Below, one piece after another: positions 1-10,600 of a stretch of DNA of 64,000 nucleotides; the first letter of the stretch is position 1, and each line of letters begins with the position of its first letter. The position numbers were made by a program, and so were the translations under genes. The stretch lies in the NCBI GenBank assembly GCA_030272585.1, contig BSYQ01000008.1, positions 4,712,001 through 4,776,000 on the forward strand. Direction: 5' to 3'. The notes below the pieces were generated by a model. The model saw only the letters and a program-made list of their open reading frames with translations, had not been told where the DNA came from and did no database searches. The DNA is from Bryopsis sp. KO-2023. Its lineage: Eukaryota > Chlorophyta > Ulvophyceae > Bryopsidales > Bryopsidaceae.

Positions 1-563
1 TGTGGTTGTTGCAATAATATACCCCAATTTCACAGAATTACAAACACATTAAGGTATATCATTGCAACAGCCACAAAATCATCGTGGTCCACTTGGCTTA
101 GCGCTCAGTGTAGATGACTCGGCATCGTGCGGTACGGTGTTCGAATCCCACTCGGTTCCCTTGGGTTCTGGGGACCTTGCGGGGGTCACTTTGTACGTCA
201 TCCACATGACGTTACTGCAACGCCATTACGTTGTTGTACCGACCTGGCCGTTGTTGTAACGTGTTATCGTTACATGTAACGCAACCGATCGTTGTTGTAA
301 CGTCTTGCCTCGGTGCGGACGTTATAGCAGCCGGCGCAGACGTTACTGATAACGTACTGCGTTATAACAACGCTTTGGCGTTACAGTAACGTCGGATCGT
401 TGTTGTACCGGACTTGGACGTTGTTGTACCGACTGGGTCGTTGTTGTAACGTGTGCAACGTGTTGTAACGTCCGGTCGGTGCGTGCACCGACCGGACACG
501 TTACTGTACCGACCCTGTGCGTTACGGTACGGTGCGTTACAAACGGGTTACTGCCCAGCTCTG
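1..563 (+). mobile_element. hAT-like palindromic element, copy 1 (right half only)
   Basis: This stretch matches the right arm of the complete element at 37528-38490. It starts in the central spacer, passes through a tRNA-like head and a region of short GTTGTTGTAACGT-type subrepeats, and ends at 563 with CTGCCCAGCTCTG, the inverted terminal repeat. The left arm lies outside the window. The sequence after it (GCGACGAG, 564-571) should be the 8-bp target duplication. The element sits inside the gag of the tyrosine-recombinase retrotransposon that follows. No transposase is present, so it must have been moved in trans. Confidence 0.8.
84..152 (+). other. tRNA-like head of the hAT-like element
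   Basis: The segment resembles a tRNA. It has a D-arm/A-box-like stretch (TGGCTTAGCGC then TCAGTG) and, about 40 bases on, a T-arm/B-box-like stretch (GTGTTCGAATCCC). The T-arm and acceptor pairings are imperfect, so I read it as a tRNA-derived sequence or an internal Pol III promoter rather than a working tRNA. Two further copies lie in opposite orientation in the complete element. Confidence 0.6.
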
Positions 564-695
564 GCGACGAGTGCCAAGGCCGACTCGACAGGCCCCCACC
601 ACGGCGCAAAGACGAAACCGAAGTTTAAGAAAGGCTCCAAGCCCGGTACTGCACCCACGCAGCCTGCTCCACGGCCTCCCTCCCAGGACGCTTAA
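564..695 (+). pseudogene. C-terminal fragment of the gag-like ORF of the tyrosine-recombinase element
   Basis: An open frame runs from the hAT-like junction to a TAA at 693-695, 14 bases before the RT start codon. The product is a basic, proline-rich tail (Lys-rich near 615-645, Pro-rich near 650-690), as expected for a nucleic-acid-binding gag C-terminus. The rest of gag is cut off by the transposon insertion at 563/564. I assign it by position and composition only. Confidence 0.45.
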
Positions 696-709
696 CCCCA
701 TTTCGGTTT

Positions 710-2701
710 ATGTTTCTGTGGGAACGACTGCGCGCCAGTGCAGCGTTTTGGAAACAAATTGGCACCAGTAGCCAGGTGCAAAAGTGGATAGAAGACGGAT
801 ATCGATTTGAGTGGCGCAAGAAAGCACCACCCCCATTTCACACTCGTGTATATTCGGTAAAGGAAGAGGATTTTTCAGCGTGGGAAGACTTACGCGAGGA
901 GTACTTACGGATAGGAGCGTTTGAACGCATTCGACCGGAGGATAGCGTCCATTTTTCGTCGGCTTTTTTGATTCCAAAAAAGACAGGAGGGTGTCGCTTG
1001 GTGCTCGACTTGAGAAAGTTTAACACCTTTGTGACCGTGCCCAAAGTCCGCCTCGAGAGTCTTCAGCAATGCCGCCGGAGTCTCGTAAAGCACGGGTTCT
1101 TCGTCAGCTGCGACTTGAGCCATGCGTACTACCACCTGGGGATTCATCCGCGCCATCGCCGATTCGTGTGCTTCAAGATCCAGCTCCCCGACGGAACCAT
1201 CGAATGCTTCAGGTTCCTGGCTCTCCCAATGGGTTACAAAGGCGCTCCGCGGGCCTTCACGAAGTTGACTCAGCAGTTGTTCCGGTTTCTACGCCAGCCC
1301 GACAGGACAGCACGTCAGAAGTTGCACCCCCTCCTTCACAAGTGGCGCCAAAAGACTCTCTGGATGATCGCCCTAATTTATCTGGACGATTTTCTATTCC
1401 AGTTTCACTCCCTTCAGGACGCCAGACTGGGATCCAGATTACTGCGCAACATTTTTCGACTGATGGGACTGCTGGAGCACCCCACCAAGTCCGACTGGGA
1501 ACCCAGTCAGCTCAGGGAACATCTGGGGCTGACCATCGACTCGGACACGAACACTCTTTCCTTACCGCCGTCCAAGATCTCCAAATTGCGAGCCGTAGCC
1601 TCCGAGATTCTGCAGCGATGCTCCAGGTCGAGCAGGTGGATCGCAAAGCGGCGTATGGCGAGCTTTTGTGGTCTGGTCGAGAGCACGAGCATCGTCGTCC
1701 CCGAAGCACGCATGCACATCGCGAAGTGTTACGATTGCATGACTCAGACACCAGGATGGAATGGCAGGATCAAAATCAGTCATGGCGCACTCAAGGACGT
1801 GCGTTACTTCATTGCGCTGTGCAAACGAATGACGTCAGTTCCGATCAATTTACCGACACAGCAGTTACTGCTGCAGACAGATGCCTCGCCGACGGGATGG
1901 GGAGCGGTTTTGCGCAGGGATATGAACCCTTCAACCAAGGTGATTCCAGTGCAGGGTTTTTGGACTCAGACGGAACGCGCTTTCCATATCAACAGGAAGG
2001 AGATGCGCGCAGTCCGTTTTGCTTTACAGGCGTTCCAACCGCTCCTGACCCCCGACGCTCAATTGCGCATCCACATCGACAACAGGGTTCTGATCGACAT
2101 CATTCGCAAGGCCTCCTCCAGATCAGTGGATCTCAGGGAGGAGTTTGCCCAGTTGTTGGCACAGACACTCAGGATGCACATATGGCTGAAGCCGATCTAC
2201 ATCCCATCGAGGATCAATCTACTGGCGGACGCGTTGTCTCGCCAATGCGACAAGGGCGATTGGCGACTATGCCCAACGATTTTTCGACCGCTTCAGGAGA
2301 AATGGGGACCACTGCAGGTGGATCGATTTGCCGACAAGGACAACACCTTTCTCCCACTGTACAACACTCGGGAGCACGACCCCCACTCGATGGGGACGGA
2401 TGCGTTGCAGCAAGATTGGCGGCTTTGGAGAAATTATGCGCATCCGCCCTGGGGGCTGATCCTCCCCGTGCTGGACCTCTTGTTACACCAACGCCCCTTT
2501 TGTGTGCTCATTCTCCCAGTGTGGACAGCAGCGCCTTGGTATGCGCACATGATTCGAATCTCAGCCAGGAGATGGCTGTTACCCAACATCCCGAACCTCT
2601 TCAGCAAGGGCCCTCGAGTTCCCAGCGAGGTGCTGCAGATGATCAAGTGGCGCTCCATGGCGCTACTCCTCACACCCAGCAGCATTCTTCGTCGCGGGTA
2701 A
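710..2701 (+). CDS. Reverse transcriptase-RNase H of DIRS-type element
   Basis: The 663-residue product copies element RNA into DNA and removes the template strand. Visible RT motifs are a motif A segment with CDLSHAYYHLGIH, a motif B segment LPMGYKGAPRAF and the catalytic box IYLDDF. An RNase H domain follows, with QTDASPTGWGA, then NRKEMRAVRFAL, then HIDNRVL and finally LADALSR. No protease or integrase domain is present, as is usual in DIRS elements. The ATG at 710 is the first in frame after the upstream ORF's stop. The 3' end overlaps the recombinase frame. The long extra ORF in another frame over 1069-2570 is a shadow of this gene. Confidence 0.88.
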   Translation: MFLWERLRASAAFWKQIGTSSQVQKWIEDGYRFEWRKKAPPPFHTRVYSVKEEDFSAWEDLREEYLRIGAFERIRPEDSVHFSSAFLIPKKTGGCRLVLDLRKFNTFVTVPKVRLESLQQCRRSLVKHGFFVSCDLSHAYYHLGIHPRHRRFVCFKIQLPDGTIECFRFLALPMGYKGAPRAFTKLTQQLFRFLRQPDRTARQKLHPLLHKWRQKTLWMIALIYLDDFLFQFHSLQDARLGSRLLRNIFRLMGLLEHPTKSDWEPSQLREHLGLTIDSDTNTLSLPPSKISKLRAVASEILQRCSRSSRWIAKRRMASFCGLVESTSIVVPEARMHIAKCYDCMTQTPGWNGRIKISHGALKDVRYFIALCKRMTSVPINLPTQQLLLQTDASPTGWGAVLRRDMNPSTKVIPVQGFWTQTERAFHINRKEMRAVRFALQAFQPLLTPDAQLRIHIDNRVLIDIIRKASSRSVDLREEFAQLLAQTLRMHIWLKPIYIPSRINLLADALSRQCDKGDWRLCPTIFRPLQEKWGPLQVDRFADKDNTFLPLYNTREHDPHSMGTDALQQDWRLWRNYAHPPWGLILPVLDLLLHQRPFCVLILPVWTAAPWYAHMIRISARRWLLPNIPNLFSKGPRVPSEVLQMIKWRSMALLLTPSSILRRG

Positions 2702-3846
2702 ATGTGGAATTGCAGTTCGATGCATTTTGGTCCGCGCTTTTCGAGGGCACCGACACGCCCCCTTGGTTGGCGTTTGTGACAGGCCCGTTATTGCACGGTG
2801 TGGACAACCTTTTGGAGCATCTACGGAGTACATGGTTGGCCTGGGTTCAAAGTTCAAGGGATGCAATGCGGATTCGGATTCGGAAGTATTTTGTTTTTTG
2901 TGCCAGCTACAAGGAGCTGCCTTTTCCTTCGCGGCCAGCAAAGCTCTATGCCTATATCAAATGGCTGCAGAAGGAAGGCGACATTTCGTACAAAACTGCC
3001 CCCCAGTATGTTGCTGCCCTTTCCTCTGTTCAACGGTGGTTAGGGCACGAAAAGTATTCGGTTTTTGATGGGCAGAGCAAGTTATTGCTGACGGCGTGGA
3101 GGAACCTTCAGGTGGACACCGATTCGGTGGACGAGGTCACTATTTTCACGACCTCGCTCCTTTTTCAGGTGGTTGACCTGGGTATTCGTACAGCCGACAC
3201 GGCTTTGCTTCGCTCGGCCACAGCGGTGGTGGTGGCGTACATATTTTTTGGTCGCAGCTCCTCTCACACATGGGTGCGGGGCAATGATCTCTTGGTGGAT
3301 TTACAAGGGACATCTATCAGTTTTCGGGAACGGGAATTCAAGGCAAAGCGCAGACGATCCGGGGTGTATCGTCTGCGAACTTTCAAAATATCTACTTGCC
3401 CCAGTGTGGGCAACCTTGTGCGAAGGTTTTTGGCTACCAAACGTCAATGTTACGAGACAGCATCTGAGTTCGAGACCCAGCTGCTTTTTCGACTACCAGG
3501 CGAGGCTGCTACACTCACTCGAGCCACCTTCACCGCGTGGTTTCACAGTGTTTTGGCCGAGTTATCTCTTCCTCCGACACTTTCCCAGCTGACGCCACAC
3601 TCTTTACGCCGCGGGTCGGTGACCGAGGCGTTCGCAATTGGTGTGGTGACCGAAAAACTCTGTCATTGGGGCGGCTGGTCCGGTTCCTCAAACACAATCT
3701 GGAAGTATATTGATCGTTCCTTTTTACCCTCAGCTGAGGGCCTGTTATTGTTTCAGTGGATGTTGGGCACCCAGACCCAGGGTCTGGTGTCCATTTCAGA
3801 CCTCGTTCTTGGGCTTCCTCCTGCCACCCGGCAAAAGTTGGAATAG
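2572..3846 (+). CDS. Tyrosine recombinase of DIRS-type element
   Basis: This is the integration enzyme of the element. The C-terminal half carries the family signature: an Arg in FFGRSSS, the box HSLRRG (H-x-x-R), a Trp box GGWSGS, and the nucleophile Tyr in IWKYID. The N-terminal part looks like a core-binding helical domain. The frame is open from 1069, but upstream of about 2570 it only mirrors the RT. I chose the ATG at 2572 (424 residues), about 130 bases before the RT stop, giving the overlapping layout common in this group. The exact start is uncertain. Confidence 0.85.
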   Translation: MAVTQHPEPLQQGPSSSQRGAADDQVALHGATPHTQQHSSSRVNVELQFDAFWSALFEGTDTPPWLAFVTGPLLHGVDNLLEHLRSTWLAWVQSSRDAMRIRIRKYFVFCASYKELPFPSRPAKLYAYIKWLQKEGDISYKTAPQYVAALSSVQRWLGHEKYSVFDGQSKLLLTAWRNLQVDTDSVDEVTIFTTSLLFQVVDLGIRTADTALLRSATAVVVAYIFFGRSSSHTWVRGNDLLVDLQGTSISFREREFKAKRRRSGVYRLRTFKISTCPSVGNLVRRFLATKRQCYETASEFETQLLFRLPGEAATLTRATFTAWFHSVLAELSLPPTLSQLTPHSLRRGSVTEAFAIGVVTEKLCHWGGWSGSSNTIWKYIDRSFLPSAEGLLLFQWMLGTQTQGLVSISDLVLGLPPATRQKLE

Positions 3847-4052
3847 CCAGTTTGGGTTTTTTCTTGTGTGTTGCCTTTTCGGTGAAACAACCGGGTTTTT
3901 TTAGTGGAACAGCATTGGGATTGGTTTTTTGATCGTTTTTCCCCAACCGTTTGCACATTCTTTCTTTTTGCAGTTTGGGATTTTTTCCCGCGACAGTTGT
4001 TTATTTTTTTCGGCCCCAAAAAAGGGTAAAATTAGCAGGGTTATACAGTAGG

Positions 4053-4120
4053 GCAATTTCTTGATTATTCTGGTTCTCGTTTCTGTTGAGTTGTGCAGTA
4101 CCACCGACCTCTGCATAAAT
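4053..4120 (+). repeat. Split direct repeat, first copy (B1)
   Basis: This 68-bp stretch is repeated at 4430-4497, 377 bp downstream. Both copies end with the same CTCTGCATAAAT. By analogy with PAT/Ngaro elements it is the internal copy used as template for the end of the element. Confidence 0.85.
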
Positions 4121-4429
4121 GTTCAATTGTTGCAAAACAAGTAGTTTATGCATAGGTGGGACGGAAGGGAGGAGGTGGGAAATTCAGTGAGATCTGCTCT
4201 TTAGTTGAAAGTCGAGAAAGGGGGTCAGAAAACGATTAGTGATTGCAGTAAAGCCGCTTGGGGCACTACAGTAACACAACATAAAATGTGAACATGAATA
4301 CTCTTCGGGCACCTCTTGTTTTTCCCAGAGCCCACCCGCCCTTAGATTTATTTTGGACCATGGGGTCATGGTTGTGGATATACTGGTTTGAGTGCTTTAT
4401 GTCCATTGATGAAACAAAAGCGTGTAAGA

Positions 4430-4497
4430 GCAATTTCTTGATTATTCTGGTTCTCGTTTCTGTTGAGTTGTGCAGTACCACCGACCTCTGCATAAAT
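4430..4497 (+). repeat. Split direct repeat, second copy (B2), element 3' end
   Basis: Copy of 4053-4120. The match stops at 4497, which I take as the 3' end of the element. The helicase start codon lies only about 175 bp further on. That gap contains a CACGTG box at 4541-4546, which may belong to the helicase promoter. Confidence 0.8.
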
Positions 4498-4673
4498 CTC
4501 AGATTTTACAAAAGAAAACAAACCACCCACACTCCAGAAACACGTGCGTCCCTCCCCGTTTGACCTTCAGCTCACACATCTCACTCCAGCGACGATCAAC
4601 AACCAATCTATTACAGAGACGAATTTCTGGAGGGGGTTTGCTGGCTCGTGTTCAGTGAAAGAGCATCTTCCGT

Positions 4674-7600
4674 ATGACCTTCCCGTGCGATGGTCGCAGC
4701 CTTTCTCAAGAAATGATGCGACCAAGGATTCTAGGGAGAGCTCGCTTCCTGTATCGACCCTTACTGTCAAACAATTTTCCTGGGGTCGCATCGCTCGAAG
4801 CCTTGAGTCGTCATTCCCAGCATCACCCCCTCAGGAGAGGGATTTTGAGCTCTTTGTCGGTGAGATGCTCTGCGTCGACGACACCGACAAGCTGGGGGGA
4901 GTATTTGGGGCCCTTGGTCGAGCGAAGCAGGGCGCTGGACTCGCATATTGGGGAATTAAGTGAAGAGCAAAAACGGGCTGTTTATGACAATCATAAAGTG
5001 GTAAGGAGTCTACTCTTAGAAAAGTGCATAGCAAGTGATATGAGCCTCTGGGAATTTTTTTTTTTTTTTTTTTTTTTTTCGGAATATATTGCATCAAGGC
5101 TGAAAGCCCTGAGAGGATTTCCAAAATAAATCAGGAATTTCTGCAATAACTATTTCTCCAAAAAATCACTAAATTAAGAGGATTTTAGTGTTGATCTTAA
5201 AAACAAAAAATGAATGGTGTTTTAAAAAAAAAACAGGTTCGTGTGGTTGCTGGGCCTGGCAGTGGAAAAACTCGAGTTTTGACTGCCCGAGTTGCTTTGT
5301 TATTGATGAGTGGAGTTAAGCCGGAGAATTTTTTGATATTGACCTTCACCAACAAAGCATCCAGAGAACTGAAGGAAAGATTGGTGAACATAGTGGGGAA
5401 AGCCGAATTCGACTCTTCGCTGAAATACATGTGGATGGGGACGTTTCATGGAATGGCTCATAAAATTTTACGGTGAGAATTTTCTTGAGGTATATTATTC
5501 TACGTCTTGAGTTTACTTTTTTGTTTTTACATTGACCCCTCTCTCCGAAAAAGGTTAAAAAAAAAAAAAAAGAAGAAACACGTGAAAGAAACATTCAATT
5601 TTTTTTCACCAACAGAAAAAAGTCGTCAGTTTGTGTTGAAACTCTTTGTTTTACAATGTTTCAATATTTTGGCAGTTCTTTTTTTTTTTTTTTAATTATA
5701 TTTTGCTGATCAATTTTCAATATTTGTGAAAATTTCATTTTGAAGAAAATTCCCACCGGCTTTATGTTTTAAAAACATTATGTAGTAGATAACTTTATTT
5801 GCCCCTAATGGATGTATGCGTTCTGTCTGAACGCAAGGTGTCACTCTTTCCCCCCCTCTTTCTTTCCCTAATTTCTTTCCAGACATTTTTTTTCCCTTCT
5901 TTTTTTTGGGGGGAGCCTGTGTCATATTATGATTTATGTGTCCTGTAGGAGAGAGATACAACATCTCAAATCAAGCTATAAGAATAATTTCACAATTTAT
6001 GACGCAGACGACACTTGCAGAGTCGTTCATGAGATTTTAATGAGAAAGATTAACCTCCATGACATTCCAAAGGGAGCAAGCCAAGCAGTAAGGTTTCTTG
6101 TTTTTTTTTTTGTTTTTATCAATTTTTGAACAATTCTCTTGAAACTGATTTATTCAACCACTTGGAATGACTGGTTTGTTACGTCCGATTTTTTTTTTCT
6201 CTTTAGGGGGGGGGGGGGGGGGAATAAAATCATATTTTTAAGTGTTTCAATATTTTATGGGTTTTTTTTTTGGGGGGGGGGAGAAAGGAGGGAGGACCTC
6301 TTGTATTCTACCAGAATGATTGAATCGATTTTTCATTTTTTTTAGTCAAATAACCAGCATAAATAACCAGCAATTTTTGGCCTTTGCTTGTTTTTAGTCA
6401 GACTTTCTGAAATCCATTATCAGAAGTGTCAGCACTGTCTTTTTTTTCCCTCATTTGTTTGGTTTGTTCCAAAAAAAAAAACAGGACAAAAAGGCGATTA
6501 GAAAGCTAAATGCTGAAATAAGGAAGAATGTCAGAACACAAGCAAGGGAACTGGCCGAATGGATTTTAAGAGTGAAGGACTGCATTCCAGATATCCATAA
6601 ATTAAGCTCCGCTGAGATTTATGCGCAGACTGAGTCAATGCCAGTGAGTTTTTCATTTCAACTATGTTCTCAGTCCTAATTTTTTTTTCAAAGTGATATC
6701 GTTTCACACGGCCAAAAGGACAAGTGCAGCCCGTTCGCAGAAAGTGTTGTAGTCTCTCTTTACTACTACTGCTACTACTACTACTACTACTACTGCTACT
6801 ACTGCTACTATAATATTATTATGTTCCTTTTTTTTGGAGGGGAAAAGAGGGACTCTTTTTTGATAGATTTACATAATTTTCTTTTCCAGCAGTTGTGTTA
6901 CAGTGGTCATCTGTTGCAGGTTTTCGTTTTGGCTTTGTTTTGAAACTAGCTTACTAAGACAGAAACCAAATTCAAAGAGTTTTTTTGATAAAACTGGAAT
7001 CAAATTTTTAACCCAAACTGATCGCTGCTCCTTCCTCTCTTCCACTTTTCCATTTTTGTTTCTTTTTCTCACTTCAGTTTATAATTTCTGAAAAAAAAAA
7101 TTCCTCCTTGTGCCACCCCCAGATCCTCCGTGAAAATTTCTGCAACATGTACACCGCTTATCACAGAGTGATGAGAAGAAAAAACGCTCTCGATTTCGCG
7201 GACTTGATTTCCTTGACCACCGCGATCCTGGAAAAAAACCCGGAAATTCGACAAAAATATGTCAGCAAATTTCAACACATTCTGGTGGACGAGGTACAAG
7301 ACACTGACAATTGTCAATATCGATTGCTGAAGTGAGTGTGGTGGTGTGCTGGAACACCGACCTTTTTTTCTCTTTTTTCTTTTTTTTTTTTCAGTTTCGA
7401 TTGTCGAGATGGACTATCTTAACAGCATCATGGTGGTTATATTGCCGCATTGCATAATTTCCTCCTAAAAAATAAACTTTCATTATTTGTTTTTTTTCTA
7501 ATTTTAAGGTTGCTGGCTTCAGCTAAGAGGACTTCGAATGAACTCAACATGAACACTCTATTTGTTGTTGGGGATCCAAATCAAGCGATTTATGGGTAGG

Positions 7601-10600
7601 GCAAAAAAATCGGGTTTTTTTACACGATTTCTTTGTGAGCTGTGCATATTTTCTGGCATATTTTTGATGGACTTGGATCACGTTCGGAATTCAGTGCAGA
7701 AGTTTTAATTGCCTTTTTTTTTTTTTGAACTCGGCTTGGGATATGGTTGAATTTGTTGACAACCTCCCAGCTTGGCAAATTTCCGGAGTTTGTTTTTTTT
7801 GGTTATGGAAAATGGAAGTGCACCCCCACTCGACAAAAAAATAAAAAAATGGCACATTTTCCATATGATCTTGGCAAATCCTTGCCTTCATGTCAAACAT
7901 TTCGATATTAAAACAAAACAAAAAAACCAGAAAAATCTATAACACCGCCCAGTACTTATGGATTTACTTACTTATTTATTTTCTTTAAACCCAGGTTTCG
8001 TGGGGCCAACATGGAAAATATGGCTGTCAATTTACAGAGGGATTTTCCCAAAGACATCAGCACTCAAAATCTGAGGGACAATTATCGCTCATATTCCATA
8101 ATTTTGAGAGGGGCGGAGGCTGTATTGCGTGGAAATGTCAACACTCTTTTGCACAAAGCATTGAATCCTGTCAGGAACGGCGAGGGAATAGTGGAAATAC
8201 ATAAACTTCTGACTGAAAAATCAGAGGCTAGGTAAGTCTGTATCATTTTCAAACTTGCTGCCATTCCCCCCCTTCCCCCCCTGCAATTTCCTCCTCTTCC
8301 CCACCCCATTTCCCCCAGAAAATAAAAGTAAAGAAATTAGTAAATAAATAAATAAATGAATAAATAAATAAATACGTAAATGAGGAAACCTTATTATGTG
8401 TTGTTTCTAAATTCAACCCGCCGCCCCCCGTTTTCGGCCCCCCCCCCAAAAAAAAGAAAGAAGAAAAAGAATCATCCTGGGAAAAAAAGAGGATATGTGA
8501 AGTAACAAAAAAGGTTGTATTGTTGAGAGGGTTCTCCCGCCTGAGGTGTTGGTTTTTTGTTTTTTTTGTTTTTTTTTTGGCCTGGAACAGTTTTGTTGCG
8601 AAGAAAATGAAAGAGTGCCACAGGGATGGGATTCCCTACAGCGAAATGGGGGTTTTGTTTCGAACTCGGGACGTGGCGAGAAATTTGGAGCAATATTGCA
8701 CTCAAAGCGGGGTGCCCTACAAATCACTGGCTGGTAACTATTTTTTTTGAAGAAAATCGATCCCAGGCATGAAAAGTAAAAGATAAAAAACTGAAAGTAA
8801 AAGATTAAAATGAAAATAGAGTTGTTTTATGTTGATGAAGCCGTATGTTTATGCGATTTCCTTTCTAAAAATTGAATGTTATTTGAGATTGGAAGGAACC
8901 AAAAAAAAGGAGCAAGAAAACAATTTTTTTTAATTATTTTTTAGTCAAAGTTTTGCCCTGAAGAAAACCAGATTTTTGTTTTTGTTTCTTTTTTTTGGGG
9001 GGGGGAGTGCTTATTTCTTATTTTGTGCATGGTAGTTTTTTCGTTTTCTTTGTCTCCGGAAATATCCTGTTCGATGCCAGAATCTGAAAAATATTTTTGT
9101 ATGATGTTTTCAAGTGCCTGCAAACGGTTGCTTTTTTTCTTGCAAATATCTTTAAAGCCTTATCTTTTTCTTTTTTGCTGAAGCAATAAGTATCAAGCAC
9201 ATGGATGTATTTTTTATGATCCAAAAAATCACCAAAACACCACAAACTGCTCAATTCACCCCTCGTTTCTTTTTTTTTCTGGCTTCAGGTCCTCCTTTTT
9301 GGCAGCGGCGTGAAGTGAAAGACATCATGTGCTATTTGAGGTTCGTGTGCAATCCAGACGACGAGATGGCTTTCGAAAGAATCGTCAATACGCCTGCCAG
9401 GGGCATCGGCCCGGTGGCCTATGATATACTGAAAGAGTGGGCTGAAAAAAATACAGAAAAGGGATTTCCTGGAGGCTTGGTGGACGATCTGATGGAGGAA
9501 GTGGTGGACCTTACCGTTCTTAAAGGGATTATGAATGAGTTGCAGGTAAAGGAGATTTGAAAGAAGGGGGAGAGAGAGAGAAAAAATAAAAGTAAGAAAA
9601 AATAATAAAAAAAAATGTATATATATTAGTATATATATGTTAGTATTATCGAGGTTTTTTGTTGTCAAGTAATGGGGATGCCCAGGAAGAGGAGACAGAA
9701 TTTGAGGGGGGGGGGGGGGGATTTCACACGTATATGCACAGCTTTCGGCCTGGAATTCGAAAAAGCAGTAATGCTGGCCATAAAAAAAAAGGAAAAAAAG
9801 TGGATGCATCGGAAGGGACATGTTAAAACTGTTTATCGTGAAAAAACAAAAAAAGTAAATTAACAGAAAATGAAACTTTACAGATTTTTTTATTTTTAGA
9901 ATCTTAAAATTAATTTGAGTGGTTTTTTAATCATATTTATTCAGATATAAACAACTTTTTTGTGCCCCTTTTGCATTCACACCCTCCTTTGCACAAAAAT
10001 TTTCATTTCAGGACAATTCGACCCTCCAAGACATTCTCGACGAGGAGCCCGCCAAAATAATTTCGGAATCTGCTCCGAAGAAAATGAAAATGTCGAAAGC
10101 AGCCTTGAGGGGGTTGAGCAACATAAGGAATATTTTCGTTTTGCTGAGGAGCTTAGCTGTGCACAAGGGCGTCCTCAGTGCAGTGGAGGGGGTTCTGCTC
10201 GGGGCAGGCTACCAAGAGTGGATTTTGGAGGGGAAAATCGGGGACGGGGACCCCAAAGATCGAATGTTTAACGTACAGATTCTGAAATCGGCGGCCTCGC
10301 AGCTCTCTGAAGGCCAGGCAGGGTTGCACCATCTGGAGGAATTTGCACAAGTACGAAACACCCAAATTATAATAAATAAATGAATAAACATATTTGAAAA
10401 AAAATAATAATACTAATCGGTTGTTTTGCTGGGTTATACGGAGAAGGGGAAAAAAAAAGAAGAAGGAACGATAGTCGATCGGGCTTTTTGGAGGAATATA
10501 TAAAAAAAAGAATGCTACCTTCCTTGATCAGAATTTATATATATTTTTTAATTATTTATTCTTTATATTCTGTACTTGAAAAAAAAAGAATGTTTGCGAA

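Larger units (their letters stand above)
564..4497 (+). mobile_element. DIRS-superfamily (PAT/Ngaro-like) tyrosine-recombinase retrotransposon
   Basis: It contains, in order, a gag tail, RT-RNase H and a tyrosine recombinase, followed by a 68-bp direct repeat pair. There is no integrase and there are no LTRs. Split direct repeats around an internal segment, rather than inverted termini, are the pattern of PAT/Ngaro-type members of the DIRS group. In that model 4053-4120 is B1, 4121-4429 is A2 and 4430-4497 is B2. The A1 copy and the 5' part of gag would lie upstream of the window, beyond the hAT-like insertion. Confidence 0.7.

Noticed and set aside
1069..2571. N-terminal half of the 925-codon frame overlapping RT
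   Set aside because: The RT frame has all catalytic motifs here; the overlapping frame is low-complexity and unsupported.
4288..4563. 91-codon frame in the 3' end of the DIRS-type element
   Set aside because: It spans the direct repeat and A2 segment and has no domain.
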